A stretch of DNA of 64,000 nucleotides. Source: DAHUYF01 sp035623985. Its GTDB lineage: Bacteria > Pseudomonadota > Alphaproteobacteria > ATCC43930 > CGMCC-115725. A model generated the notes under the pieces. That model had not been told where the DNA came from. It saw only the letters and a list, made by a program, of their open reading frames with translations, and ran no database searches. The stretch lies in the NCBI GenBank assembly GCA_035623985.1, contig DASPSJ010000082.1:1-64000 (forward strand). Direction: 5' to 3'. A program made the position numbers and the translations under genes. How positions within the stretch are numbered: the first letter of the stretch is position 1; every line of letters begins with the position of its first letter. Positions 1-8,885 of this stretch are shown one piece after another.

Positions 1-459
1 GAGACCGGGGTCAATTACAACTTCTTCCGCGACTACGATCCCACCGTCGGGCGGTACGTGGAGAGCGATCCGATCGGACTTGCCGGAGGGGTGAATACCT
101 ACCGCTATACGGGGGATAACCCCGAAGAGCGGACCGATCCATATGGTTTGTGGCCCTTCGGTGCCGGTTTGATACCGGGCGCACCGAGTCAGGCTCAGGC
201 CACCGCACAGATTTCGCAAGCGCTTCAGAAGCTTGGGGTCCCCCCACAGGATGCGGCGAAATATGCCCGAGATATAACTGATGAAGCAGAGTGGGGTGAC
301 ATTAGCGCTGCTCAAGCTATGCAGAAGGCGCTTCAGCAAGGGGAGAAACTGACGAAAGATCAATGTCAGGATATTCAAAAATTTATCAGCAGGCTGCCCA
401 AAGCAGACCAAGGTCCTCTTAATAATCTGTTCAACAAATATGCCCCAAGTCAACAATGA
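1..459 (+). CDS. RHS-repeat polymorphic toxin, C-terminal end (5' truncated by window edge)
   Basis: The reading frame is open from base 1 and ends with TGA at 457-459, so only the last ~152 residues are present. The first part carries the RHS core signature (GRYVESDPIGLAGGVNTYRY, then DPYGL), which in this family ends the beta-cage that encloses the toxin. About 100 residues follow DPYGL, a helical, Gln/Ala-rich tail (residues ~51-152) without recognisable catalytic residues. In RHS proteins this variable tail is the effector. I cannot name its activity. The next gene is a small membrane protein in the usual position of an immunity gene. Confidence 0.85.
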   Translation, partial: ETGVNYNFFRDYDPTVGRYVESDPIGLAGGVNTYRYTGDNPEERTDPYGLWPFGAGLIPGAPSQAQATAQISQALQKLGVPPQDAAKYARDITDEAEWGDISAAQAMQKALQQGEKLTKDQCQDIQKFISRLPKADQGPLNNLFNKYAPSQQ

Positions 460-495
460 TGGGAGCGGCTTCTATTCCATCAGGAGAATCTAGCC

Positions 496-798
496 ATGCA
501 TGAAAAGAAAAAATATAGGTCACTCTTCGTGGTTGCACTCCTGCTAATGCATGGCGTTGTTCTTGGTATAGCGGAAGGGATCAAGCATGCGTCTGCTGTG
601 TATACCTTAACCGTATTCCCGGCCGCGCTATTGGAATGGATCGGACTTCCGGTGATACAGAACCCCCCGGCTCTGTATTTTCTTCCTGTTATCAATCTGA
701 CAATAATTGGATGGATTATTTGTGTTCTTATCTGGTCATTGATATATTGGATAATCGCAGTCGTTTGTATTCGAGCGTGCCAAGAAAAAATACGGTAA
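496..798 (+). CDS. Small membrane protein, candidate immunity partner of the RHS toxin
   Basis: A 100-residue protein with a charged start (MHEKKKYR) and about three hydrophobic segments, near residues 8-25, 35-50 and 62-92. It matches no family I recognise. It starts 36 bases after the RHS stop codon on the same strand, and its base composition is visibly more AT-rich than the GC-rich genes further right. Both facts are typical of recently acquired toxin/immunity cassettes. The immunity role is inferred from position only. Confidence 0.55.
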   Translation: MHEKKKYRSLFVVALLLMHGVVLGIAEGIKHASAVYTLTVFPAALLEWIGLPVIQNPPALYFLPVINLTIIGWIICVLIWSLIYWIIAVVCIRACQEKIR

Positions 799-1490
799 TA
801 GCGTTCCAGGTCTCGGTGACACTCCCCATCGGTTATCCTCGCCTTCGTCTGTACAGAGAGGGTAATCGGTTGACAGTTGCTGCCTCGTCGGGCGGGAGTA
901 CGGCCGTGGTATGGTGTGCTGTGCACTACACGGCCGCGGGCAATCTCGCGAGCAGCGACAACGGCGCTGGGACGCGGCGTCATCGCCGTTCTTCGCCGCC
1001 GACAAAAGCAGCGCGAGGCAAGCGGGGTCCGTAAATTTCCATACCCATCCTGCGCGGTCAAATCCGCCGTGATTTATATCGTAAAACTATAGCTTATGAA
1101 CGATTGGTCATTTCGCGGGGAAGCCGGGGGCGGTATCGACCGCGTGGTATTCAAGTCGATCGCCGCCTCCGCGGATCCTCTCTCATTCGGCTGAGCCGCC
1201 ATCGGCATCGAGGCGGCCGAGCGCTGCATCTTGCACGGCGCGGGCGCCGGAGACGTCGGCGCCGCCTATAATGCGGCGCTCTCCCGGCGGCGGGCCGGAC
1301 TTCGCCATTCCCGCCGTGAGCCTGTCCTTCGGAGGGATCCCGCGTTATGCTTTTTGCGCTGACGGCCGGCGCTGCGGCGAGAGCGGCGGAGCGGTGCCGG
1401 CGCAGCTCTCCGGGCCCGCCGCGGGCGTCGAGACGAAGTCATAGGACACTGGGGTAGATCCCTCCCGCTGTCGCAAGGAGTGCGTGAAGG
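799..1490. other. Gene-poor interval between the RHS cassette and the amidohydrolase operon
   Basis: About 690 bases without a convincing gene. Short open frames on both strands have Arg/Ser-rich translations of the shadow type. An 8-bp inverted repeat (CGGCCGTG ... CACGGCCG, 901-936) could form a hairpin after the RHS cassette. The composition changes from AT-richer to GC-rich within this interval, which may mark the edge of the acquired segment. Confidence 0.5.
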
Positions 1491-2840
1491 ATGGCGCGTA
1501 GGCTGATCAAATCCGGCATCGTCATCACGCTCGACGATGCCGTGCCGGCGCTGCGCCGGGGCGACGTGCTGATCGAGGGCACGCGCATCGCCGCGATTGC
1601 GCCCGAGATCGCGGCCGAGGACGCCGAGATCATCGACGCTGCCCGCTGCATCGTCATGCCCGGCTTCGTCAACGCCCATATCCACGCCTGGCAAACCGGG
1701 CTGCGCGGCGTCGCCGCCGATTGGACGATCCCTGAATATCTCCACGCCATGCATGCGAGCATCGCGCCGGGCTTCAGGCCTCAGGACATTTTCATCGCCA
1801 ATCTCGCCGGCGCCTTGAACCAGCTCGATGCCGGCGTCACCACCATGGTCGACTGGTGCCACAACAATCCGACCCCCGCGCATACCGACGCGGCCGTCGA
1901 CGGCCTTCTCGAGAGCGGCATCCGCGCGCTCTTCCTGCACGGCTCGCCCAAGCCCGATCCGCAGCCGGGGCAGCGGCATTTCAGTGAGATCCCGCATCCC
2001 CGCGCCGAGATCGAGCGGCTGGCGCGGGGCCGCATCGGCGCGCGCGACGGGCTCGTCGGCCTCGGCATGGCGATCCTCGGCCCCGCCTATTCCACCTATG
2101 AGGTGAGCCGGCAGGATGTCGCGCTGGCGCGCGAGCTGGCGATGATCTGCAGCATGCATGTCGGCGGCGGCGCCATGCGCACGCCCGACGGCTTTCAGCG
2201 CCTCGCCGCCGAGGGGCTGATCGACGATCGCGTCAACATCGTTCACGGCAACAGCCTCGCCGACGCGACGCTGCGGCAGCTTGTCGAGAATGGCGCCGGC
2301 GTCACCGTGACCCCCGAGGTGGAGCTGCAAATGGGCTTCGGCGATTGCCTCACCGGCAGGCTGCGCGCGCTCGGCGCGGCGCCGTCGCTGGGCTCCGACG
2401 TGGAATCGAGCCTCGGCAGCGACATGTTCACGGTCATGCGCATCGCCCTTCAATCGCAGCGCAACCTCGACAATCAGCAGGCGATCGCGCGCACCGGCCG
2501 CGCGCCGGAGCGCATCTCGATCCCCTGCCGCGAGGCGCTCCTTTGGGCGACGATGGCCGGCGCGCGCATGGCCGGGCTCGACGACCGCATCGGCTCGCTC
2601 CGCCCGGGCAAGGAGGCCGATATCGTCCTCTTGCGCGCCGACGATCTCAATCTGCTGCCGGTGGTCGATCCCGTCGCCAGCATCGTGCTCCATGCCGGCG
2701 TCGCCAATGTCGACACCGTGCTGGTCGCGGGCCAGGTGGTGAAGCGGGGCGGCAAGCTCCTCTATCGCGATCTTGCGCGCCGCAAGGCGGAGCTTGCCGA
2801 AAGCAGCCGCCGCATCCTGGGCGCGGCGAGGCTCCGGTGA
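1491..2840 (+). CDS. Amidohydrolase of the ATZ/TRZ (cytosine-deaminase-like) family
   Basis: 449 residues, full length for metal-dependent deaminases/chlorohydrolases of the amidohydrolase superfamily. Visible metal and catalytic positions are HxH at 63-65 (NAHIHAWQTG), H223 (SMHVGG), H252 (VHGN) and D303 (GSDVESS). The N- and C-terminal beta-strands form the usual composite domain and end in a PGKEADIVLL segment. It likely deaminates or hydrolyses an N-heterocycle or related amine, but the substrate cannot be read from sequence. The ATG follows a purine-rich AAGGAG-like site. It is first in an operon with a periplasmic binding protein 19 bases downstream, which suggests uptake and catabolism of one compound. 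Confidence 0.85.
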   Translation: MARRLIKSGIVITLDDAVPALRRGDVLIEGTRIAAIAPEIAAEDAEIIDAARCIVMPGFVNAHIHAWQTGLRGVAADWTIPEYLHAMHASIAPGFRPQDIFIANLAGALNQLDAGVTTMVDWCHNNPTPAHTDAAVDGLLESGIRALFLHGSPKPDPQPGQRHFSEIPHPRAEIERLARGRIGARDGLVGLGMAILGPAYSTYEVSRQDVALARELAMICSMHVGGGAMRTPDGFQRLAAEGLIDDRVNIVHGNSLADATLRQLVENGAGVTVTPEVELQMGFGDCLTGRLRALGAAPSLGSDVESSLGSDMFTVMRIALQSQRNLDNQQAIARTGRAPERISIPCREALLWATMAGARMAGLDDRIGSLRPGKEADIVLLRADDLNLLPVVDPVASIVLHAGVANVDTVLVAGQVVKRGGKLLYRDLARRKAELAESSRRILGAARLR

Positions 2841-2859
2841 TCTCAAGGAGGCGCGGGAA

Positions 2860-4101
2860 ATGGTGAGACAGTTTTGGGCCGCTGCCGGCGTCGCGGTTCT
2901 GCTGGCGGCCGCCGCCGCCGAGGCGGCCGAGCCGATCAAGATCGGGCTCAGCATGCCCTTGACCGGCGGGCTCGCCGGCGGCGGCAAGAGCGCGCTGCTC
3001 GGCATGCAGGTCTGGGCCGAGGACGTCAACGCCGAGGGCGGGCTGCTCGGCCGGCCGGTGCAGCTCGTCTTCTACGACGATCAAAGCAACGGCGCCAACG
3101 TGCCGGGCATCTACAGCAAGCTGCTGGAGGTCGACAAGGTCGATCTCGTGGTCTCCGCCTACGCCACCAACCAGATCGTGCCGGCGATGCCGATCGTGAT
3201 GCAGAAGAACCTGGTGTTCATGGCGCTGTTCGGCACCGGCGTGAACGACAAGTTCCACTACGACCGGTATTTCCAGATTCTGCCGAACGGCAAGGAGACG
3301 CGCTTCGGCCCGTCGCTGGGCTTCCTCGAGACGGCGATGACGATGGAGCCCAAGCCCAGGACCATCGCGCTCGCCGGCGCCGATGCCGAATACGCCCAGA
3401 CCGTGATCGCCGGCGCGCGCGAGAAGATCAAGGAGCTGGGTCTCGAGATCGTCTACGACCGCAGCTATCCGCCCGCCACCGTCGATTTCGCGCCGGTGGT
3501 GCGCGCGATCCAGGCGACCAATCCCGACGTCGTCTATATCGCCTCATATCCGCCCGACAGCGTTGGCATCGTCCGCGCCGCGCATGAGGCCGGGCTCAAG
3601 ACGCGCATGTTCGGCGGCGGCATGATCGGCCTCGCCTTCGCGCCGGTGAAGGCGCAGTTGGGGCCGCTGCTCAACGGCATCGTCTCCTACGACGTCTACG
3701 TGCCGGAGCCGACGATGAAGTTCTCCGGGATCGAGGAGTTCCTCGGCAAATACCGCGTCAAGGCGGCCGCCGAGGGCGTCGATCCCCTGGGCTTCTACCT
3801 GCCGCCCTTCGCCTATGCCGAGCTGGAGATCCTGGGCGAGGCCATCGCCAAGACCGGCGGGCTCGACCAGGCGAAGATCGCCGCCTTTATCCATGCCAAT
3901 GCCTTCCACACCATCGTCGGCGACGTGAAGTTCGCCGAGAATGGCGAGTGGGAGAAATCGCGCATCCTCTTCGTGCAGTATCGCGGCGTCGACGGCAGCG
4001 GGGTCGAGCAGTTCAAGCAGCCGGGCAAGGCGATGATCCTCTATCCGCCCGAGTTCAAATCGGGCAAGTTCCTCTACCCCTATTCCGACATCGCGCAGTA
4101 A
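2860..4101 (+). CDS. ABC transporter substrate-binding protein, branched-chain amino acid (HAAT) type
   Basis: 413 residues from the ATG at 2860, which has a strong AAGGAG site at 2845-2850. Upstream in-frame codons lie inside the preceding gene. Residues 1-22 are a Sec signal peptide ending AEA. The mature protein begins PIKIGLSMPLTGGLAGGGKS, the typical entry of LivJ/K-type periplasmic receptors that bind amino acids, amides or aromatic acids. No permease or ATPase is encoded next to it, so it must rely on components elsewhere. Pairing with the upstream amidohydrolase and downstream thioredoxin-like protein indicates one operon of unknown substrate. Confidence 0.85.
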   Translation: MVRQFWAAAGVAVLLAAAAAEAAEPIKIGLSMPLTGGLAGGGKSALLGMQVWAEDVNAEGGLLGRPVQLVFYDDQSNGANVPGIYSKLLEVDKVDLVVSAYATNQIVPAMPIVMQKNLVFMALFGTGVNDKFHYDRYFQILPNGKETRFGPSLGFLETAMTMEPKPRTIALAGADAEYAQTVIAGAREKIKELGLEIVYDRSYPPATVDFAPVVRAIQATNPDVVYIASYPPDSVGIVRAAHEAGLKTRMFGGGMIGLAFAPVKAQLGPLLNGIVSYDVYVPEPTMKFSGIEEFLGKYRVKAAAEGVDPLGFYLPPFAYAELEILGEAIAKTGGLDQAKIAAFIHANAFHTIVGDVKFAENGEWEKSRILFVQYRGVDGSGVEQFKQPGKAMILYPPEFKSGKFLYPYSDIAQ

Positions 4102-4115
4102 GGGAGGAAGCGGCC

Positions 4116-4670
4116 ATGGCGACGATGGCATCGACGGCGAGAGACCTGGTGACGGCGCCGGATTTCGATCTCGAGGGCACCGACGGAAAGCGCCACCGTC
4201 TCGCCGATCTCAAGGGGCCGAAGGCGACGCTGGTGATGTTCATCTGCAATCACTGCCCCTATGTGAAGGCGGTGCTCGACGACATCATCGCCGAGGCGCG
4301 CGAGCTGCAGCCGCTCGGCGTCGGCGTGGTCGCGATCATGCCCAACGACACCGACGCCTATCCCGAGGACGGCTTCGAGAACATGCGGCGCCTGGCGCAG
4401 GCGAAATCCTTTCCCTTCCCCTATCTCATCGACCGGACGCAGGACGTGGCGCGCGCCTATGGCGCCCTTTGCACGCCCGACTTCTTCGGCTTCGACGCCG
4501 GGCTGCGCCTCAAATATCGCGGCCGCATTTATGCCCTGCGCAACCTGCAGCGCATCGCCGGCGGCAAGCGCGAGCTGTTCGAGGCGATGGCGGCGATCGC
4601 CGGGACCGGCGAGGCGCCGGCCGAGCAGTATCCGAGCATGGGCTGCTCGATCAAATGGCGGAACGGTTGA
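4116..4670 (+). CDS. Thioredoxin-fold (AhpC/TSA-Redoxin) protein
   Basis: 184 residues. A redoxin fold with a CxxC-type active site in MFICNHCPYVKAV (near residues 46-52), the signature of the group often called thiol-disulfide isomerase or 'redoxin domain' proteins that have a CNHCPYV motif. There is no signal peptide, so it is cytoplasmic. The ATG at 4116 is preceded by GGGAGGAAG and lies 14 bases after the binding-protein gene, so it is probably co-transcribed. It is likely a peroxidase or thiol oxidoreductase; the partner is unknown. Confidence 0.8.
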   Translation: MATMASTARDLVTAPDFDLEGTDGKRHRLADLKGPKATLVMFICNHCPYVKAVLDDIIAEARELQPLGVGVVAIMPNDTDAYPEDGFENMRRLAQAKSFPFPYLIDRTQDVARAYGALCTPDFFGFDAGLRLKYRGRIYALRNLQRIAGGKRELFEAMAAIAGTGEAPAEQYPSMGCSIKWRNG

Positions 4671-4673
4671 CGC

Positions 4674-5294
4674 TCAGCTCTTGCTCAGCCGGATCTTGCT
4701 TTCCTCGCCGTGGATCAGGCGGCGGATATTGGCGTGGTGGCGCAGGATCACCAGCACGGCGAGGAACGCCACCACTTCCGTCGGCTGGAACTCGCGGGTG
4801 ATCAGCCAGGCGTAAAGCGGCGCCAGCAGCGCCGCGGCGAGCGACGCGAGCGAGGAATAGCGCGTCAGCCATGCTACCGCGAGCCAGGTGGCCGCGGCGG
4901 CAAGCCCCACCGGCCAGGCATAGGCGAGCAGGATGCCGAGCGCGGTGGCGACGCCCTTGCCGCCCTTGAAGCCGAGCCAAACCGGAAAGAGGTGGCCCAG
5001 AAAGGCGAAGGCGGCGGCATAGGCCGCCATGTCGGGACCGAACTGCTCGGCGAGCAGCACCGCCGCCGCGCCCTTGCCGGCGTCGAGCAGCAGGGTGAGC
5101 GCGGCAAGCGTCCGGCTGCCGGTGCGCAGCACGTTGGTGGCGCCGATATTGCCGGAGCCGATCTGGCGGATGTCGCCATAGCCCGCGAGCCGCGTCAGCA
5201 CCAGGCCGAAGGGGATCGAGCCCAGGAGATAGGCGATGAGCGCGCCCAGCGCGAACGGCCATTGATAGCTCCAATCGCCCATCGGCTGCGGCAT
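4674..5294 (-). CDS. plsY: Glycerol-3-phosphate acyltransferase PlsY
   Basis: 206 residues, five or so hydrophobic segments and the PlsY signatures GSIPFGLVLTRL (near 25-36), IRQIGSGNIGATNVLR and FKGGKGVATALG. It transfers an acyl group from acyl-phosphate to glycerol-3-phosphate, the first step of phospholipid synthesis in the inner membrane. The start at 5294 lies 5 bases after the arginase-family gene, so it looks like the last gene of pyrB-pyrC'-arginase-plsY. A second ATG at 5282 is equally possible. It converges with the thioredoxin-like gene, with only 3 bases between them. Confidence 0.95.
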   Translation of the reverse strand: MPQPMGDWSYQWPFALGALIAYLLGSIPFGLVLTRLAGYGDIRQIGSGNIGATNVLRTGSRTLAALTLLLDAGKGAAAVLLAEQFGPDMAAYAAAFAFLGHLFPVWLGFKGGKGVATALGILLAYAWPVGLAAAATWLAVAWLTRYSSLASLAAALLAPLYAWLITREFQPTEVVAFLAVLVILRHHANIRRLIHGEESKIRLSKS

Positions 5295-5299
5295 CGCGT

Positions 5300-6352
5300 C
5301 TAGTACCGACTTTCATCGATCGGGAAGTTACCCCCCACCCCTCCCTCCCCCTCAAGGGGGGAGGGGGAATGGAGAATCACTCTCTTCTCCCTCCCCCCTT
5401 GAGGGGGAGGGTTGGGGTGGGGGGTGTGCTTCGATTTTGCGATTGCGGCAGTATCGGCGAGCGCGGCCGCCGGCGCCAGCACCGCGAGGACGAGGTCGCG
5501 CACCAGATGCGCCGTGCGCCGGTCCTCGTCGAATTCAGCAATGTATTCGACGATCTCCAGCGCGCGCAGCTTCTCGTGCCGCGCCGCCAGCGACAGCGCC
5601 GCCAAGGTCGGCGCCGCGCGCAGCCCGTCGGGCTCCTTCAATCCGATGCCCGGCGCGTCCGAGGGATCGAAGCCGTCGAGGTCGATGGTGAGGCCGAAGC
5701 CGGCGGTGCCGTTGGTGACGATCGCGAGCCCCTCGGCGAGCGCGGCGTCGATGCCGCGGCGCTTCACCTCGGCCATCTCGATGATGCGCACGCCGAGCCG
5801 GCGCAGCAGCGCCATCTCGCCGCTTTCATAGGAGCGCGCGCCGATATAGCAGACATGTTCCGGCCTGAGCACGCCGCCGCAGAGATCGAGGAACGGACCG
5901 TAGCCGTGGCCGAGCAGCGCCGCGCCGCCCATGCCGTGCGCGTTCATCGACGGCGTCGTCTCCAGCGTATGCGCGTCGAGATGCGCGTCGAGCCAGAGGA
6001 GGCCCAGCGCGCCGCGGTGGCCGCGCGCGACGCCGGCCCAGCTCCCCATGACGATCGCGTGGTCGCCGCCCAGCACCACCGGGAAGCGCCCGGCGGCGAT
6101 GGCGCACGCGACCGCGTCGGCAAGCGCGGCGCCGTGCCGGGCGACGAGGTCGAAAGTCTCGAGCGGGCGCAGGTTGGGATGCTCGCGCCAGCGCTTCTCG
6201 CTGCGCACGATGGCGCGCCAGCGGGCGTCGAGGCCGTGCGCGCCGAGCCAGTCGGCGAGCCCGAGCCGCCGCAGCGCCGGCGGTCCTTCTTCGGTATGGC
6301 GGAACCCGGCGCCCCATCCGGATGCGGCGCCGATCAACGCGATCTCTGCCAT
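5300..6352 (-). CDS. Arginase/agmatinase/formiminoglutamase-family ureohydrolase
   Basis: 350 residues. It carries the three binuclear-manganese signatures of ureohydrolases: GGDHAI (near 94-99), WLDAHLDAH (near 120-128) and DLDGFDPSDAPG (near 224-235). It hydrolyses a guanidino compound to urea or formamide; the pattern favours arginase. The last ~45 residues (PHPNPPPQGGRE... SPSPLEGEGGVGG) are not part of the family. They are translated from a palindromic repeat (5329-5425) that has extended the reading frame past the natural end near ADTAAIAKSK. It lies 5 bases after the pyrC-type gene. Confidence 0.85.
   Translation of the reverse strand: MAEIALIGAASGWGAGFRHTEEGPPALRRLGLADWLGAHGLDARWRAIVRSEKRWREHPNLRPLETFDLVARHGAALADAVACAIAAGRFPVVLGGDHAIVMGSWAGVARGHRGALGLLWLDAHLDAHTLETTPSMNAHGMGGAALLGHGYGPFLDLCGGVLRPEHVCYIGARSYESGEMALLRRLGVRIIEMAEVKRRGIDAALAEGLAIVTNGTAGFGLTIDLDGFDPSDAPGIGLKEPDGLRAAPTLAALSLAARHEKLRALEIVEYIAEFDEDRRTAHLVRDLVLAVLAPAAALADTAAIAKSKHTPHPNPPPQGGREKRVILHSPSPLEGEGGVGGNFPIDESRY
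5329..5425. repeat. Palindromic GC-rich repeat element inside the 3' end of the arginase gene
   Basis: Two inverted arms rich in CCCTCCCCC and GGGGGAGGG, each with the core CTCCCCCTCAAGGGGGGAG or its complement, around a short AT-richer middle (GAGAATCACTC). It is the kind of short mobile intergenic palindrome scattered through alphaproteobacterial chromosomes. A related shorter element is at 26754-26802. Here it encodes the C-terminal tail of the arginase-family protein. Confidence 0.8.
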
Positions 6353-6357
6353 CCCGC

Positions 6358-7641
6358 TCAGCCTTGGTGCAGGAAGACGCTGCGCCCGGCGATCACCGTG
6401 CGCAGCACGCGTCCCTGGACGGGACGGCCGTCGTAAGGGGAGTTCTTGGATTTGGAGCGCAAGGCGTCGACGTCAATGCGCCAGGGCTGGTCGAGATCGA
6501 AGATGACGAGATCGGCGGCGGCGCCGAGGGCGAGCCGGCCCGCCGGCAGGCGCAGGATGGAAGCTGGCCGCTCGGTCAGCGGCCACAGCGCTTCGAGCAG
6601 GCCGAGATGGTCGTTGTGGTAAAGCTCGAGCGTCAGCGGCAGCAGCGTCTCCAGCCCGATGATGCCGCTTGCCGCCGAGGCGAAGGGCAGGCGCTTCGAT
6701 TCCTGGTCGTGCGGAGAGTGGTCGCTGGCGATGGCGTCGATGGTGCCGTCCTTGAGGCCGGCGACCACCGCGCGCCGGTCTCCTTCGCCGCGCAGCGGCG
6801 GCGACACCTTGGCGAAGGTGCGGTAGTCGCCGACGGCGGTCTCGTTGAGCGCGAAGTAGTGGGGCGCGGTGTCGCAAGTGACGGCAAGCCCGCGCCGCTT
6901 GGCCTGGCGGATCGCCTCGATCGCCGCCTCGGTCGAGACATGGGCGATGTGGAGGCGCCCGCCGGTGATCTCGGCGAGCCGCAAGTCGCGCTCGACCATG
7001 ATCACCTCGGCGGCGGGCGTGATCGCGGCAAGCCCGAGCCGCGTCGCCACCTCGCCCTCGTTCATCGCGCCGCCTTCGGCGAGGCTCGGCTCTTCCGGGT
7101 GCTGCATCACCAGCAGGTCGAAGGTGCGGGCATAGCTGAGCGCGCGGCGCATCACCACCGCATCGGCGATCGCCCGGCCGCCATCGGTGAAGGCCAGCGC
7201 GCCGGCGGCGGCGAGCAGGCCGAACTCGGTAAGCTCGCGGCCCTTGAGCCCCTTGGTCGCCGCGGCGTAGGTGCGGATGCGCGCAAGCCCGACGTCGCGC
7301 GAGCGCCGAGCGACGAACTCGACCAGCGCCACGTCGTCGATCACCGGCTCGGTGTTGGGCAGCGCCACCATGGTAGTGACCCCGCCGGCCACCGCGGCGG
7401 CGGCGCCGGTCTCCATCGATTCCTGATGCTCGGCGCCGGGCTCGCGCAGCTCGACGCGCATGTCGACGAGGCCCGGCGCGAGGCAGGCGCCGGCGCAATC
7501 GACCACCTCCGCCTCGCCGGCGCGAAGGGTCTTGCCGAGCGCGGCGATGCGGCCGTCTTCGACCAGTAGGTCGCCCGCCTGGTCGAGGCCGCCCGCGGGA
7601 TCGAGCAGGCGCGCGTTGCGGAAGAGCGTGCGCGCGCTCAT
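6358..7641 (-). CDS. pyrC: Dihydroorotase-like protein PyrC' (catalytic HxH missing)
   Basis: 427 residues from the ATG at 7641, which overlaps the pyrB stop by 4 bases (ATGA). Overall it is a type-I dihydroorotase, with HIAHVST and SDHSPHD intact. The metal-binding entry motif DxHxHxREPG reads DMRVELREPG (residues 60-69), so both histidines are replaced (R62, E64). Homologues of this kind adjacent to pyrB are known as PyrC', non-catalytic partners that assemble with aspartate transcarbamoylase. A functional dihydroorotase should then be encoded elsewhere. The adjacency and translational coupling to pyrB support this reading. Confidence 0.88.
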   Translation of the reverse strand: MSARTLFRNARLLDPAGGLDQAGDLLVEDGRIAALGKTLRAGEAEVVDCAGACLAPGLVDMRVELREPGAEHQESMETGAAAAVAGGVTTMVALPNTEPVIDDVALVEFVARRSRDVGLARIRTYAAATKGLKGRELTEFGLLAAAGALAFTDGGRAIADAVVMRRALSYARTFDLLVMQHPEEPSLAEGGAMNEGEVATRLGLAAITPAAEVIMVERDLRLAEITGGRLHIAHVSTEAAIEAIRQAKRRGLAVTCDTAPHYFALNETAVGDYRTFAKVSPPLRGEGDRRAVVAGLKDGTIDAIASDHSPHDQESKRLPFASAASGIIGLETLLPLTLELYHNDHLGLLEALWPLTERPASILRLPAGRLALGAAADLVIFDLDQPWRIDVDALRSKSKNSPYDGRPVQGRVLRTVIAGRSVFLHQG

Positions 7642-8603
7642 TTCGCCGGCGCGGCGTTGGAGAGGTTGCGCGTCAGCACTTCGAGGCACGCCATGCGCAC
7701 GGCGACGCCCATCTCCACCTGCTGGCGGATGACCGAGCGGTCGATGTCGTCGGCGACCGCGGTGTCGATCTCGACGCCGCGGTTCATCGGTCCCGGATGC
7801 ATGATGAGCGCGTCCGGCTTCGCCGCGGCGAGCTTGGCGTAGTCGAGGCCGAAGAAGTGGAAGTACTCGCGGATCGACGGCACGAAGCTGCCGTGGAAGC
7901 GCTCGGTCTGGAGGCGCAGCATCATGACGATGTCGACGTCCTTGAGGCCCTTCGCCATGTCGTGGAACACCTCGACGCCGAGCCGCTCGATCTCGGCCGG
8001 AAGCAGGGTGCGCGGCGCCACCACGCGTACCCGCGCTCCCATGATGTTGAGCAGCGCGATGTTGGAGCGCGCGACGCGGCTGTGCAGGATGTCGCCGCAG
8101 ATGGCGACGATGAGGCCCTGCAGCCTGCCTTTGCGGCGGCGGATGGTGAGCGCGTCGAGCAGCGCCTGGGTCGGGTGCTCGTGGCTGCCGTCGCCGGCGT
8201 TGACGACGGCGCCGTCGACCTTCTCGGAGAGGAGCTGCACCGCGCCCGATTCGGGGTGGCGCACCACCAGCACGTCGGGATGCATGGCGGTGAGCGTCAT
8301 CGCCGTGTCGATCAGCGTCTCGCCTTTCTTGATCGAGCTCGCCTGCACCGACATGTTGATGACGTCGCCGCCGAGTCGCTTGCCCGCCAGCTCGAAGGAG
8401 GTGCGGGTGCGCGTCGACGTCTCGAAAAAGAGGTTGATGATGGTGCGGCCGCGCAGCAGCGACTGCTTCTTGTCGACCTGGCGGTTCTGCTCGACATAGC
8501 TCTCGGAGCGGTCGAGCAGCAGCGTGATCTCTTCCGGCGAAAGCCCCTCGATCCCCAGCAGATGGCGATGGGGGAAGGAGAGGGAAGGCGTGCCGGCACT
8601 CAT
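7638..8603 (-). CDS. pyrB: Aspartate carbamoyltransferase catalytic subunit
   Basis: 321 residues. It condenses carbamoyl phosphate with aspartate, the committed step of pyrimidine synthesis. Signatures: FFETSTRTRTSFE (the STRTR carbamoyl-phosphate loop), MHPDVLVVRHPESG, GDGSHEHPTQALLD and MHPGPMNRG. The ATG at 8603 gives the usual family length; a longer in-frame extension upstream is Ala/Arg-rich and not conserved in appearance. It is the first gene of a four-gene minus-strand operon with pyrC', arginase and plsY. Confidence 0.96.
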   Translation of the reverse strand: MSAGTPSLSFPHRHLLGIEGLSPEEITLLLDRSESYVEQNRQVDKKQSLLRGRTIINLFFETSTRTRTSFELAGKRLGGDVINMSVQASSIKKGETLIDTAMTLTAMHPDVLVVRHPESGAVQLLSEKVDGAVVNAGDGSHEHPTQALLDALTIRRRKGRLQGLIVAICGDILHSRVARSNIALLNIMGARVRVVAPRTLLPAEIERLGVEVFHDMAKGLKDVDIVMMLRLQTERFHGSFVPSIREYFHFFGLDYAKLAAAKPDALIMHPGPMNRGVEIDTAVADDIDRSVIRQQVEMGVAVRMACLEVLTRNLSNAAPAK

Positions 8604-8885
8604 TAAAGGGCGGACTATACGTTGTAGGGCGTGCCGCAGCAAGACAACATTACCTGCGGGCGATGCCGTCGCCGCGGCGGCGCGCCGTGGCGTGGTCTCG
8701 GCCGGGCTCGCCATTTACCTTGCCGGCGATTCGGCGCACACTGAACCCAATTTGTAGCGCAAGCGCCTCACCCGCAGCTTACCGGAGCAAGCACCAGCAC
8801 GACCCGCTTCAGGGGCGCGGACCCCGCTCATCCCGACGCACGCCGCCGGTGGGCCGGAGAAGGACCGACATCATGGGAGGAAGCC

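Noticed and set aside
1266..3029. 587-codon open frame antisense to the amidohydrolase and binding-protein genes
   Set aside because: Spans two genes on the other strand and has no recognisable domain.
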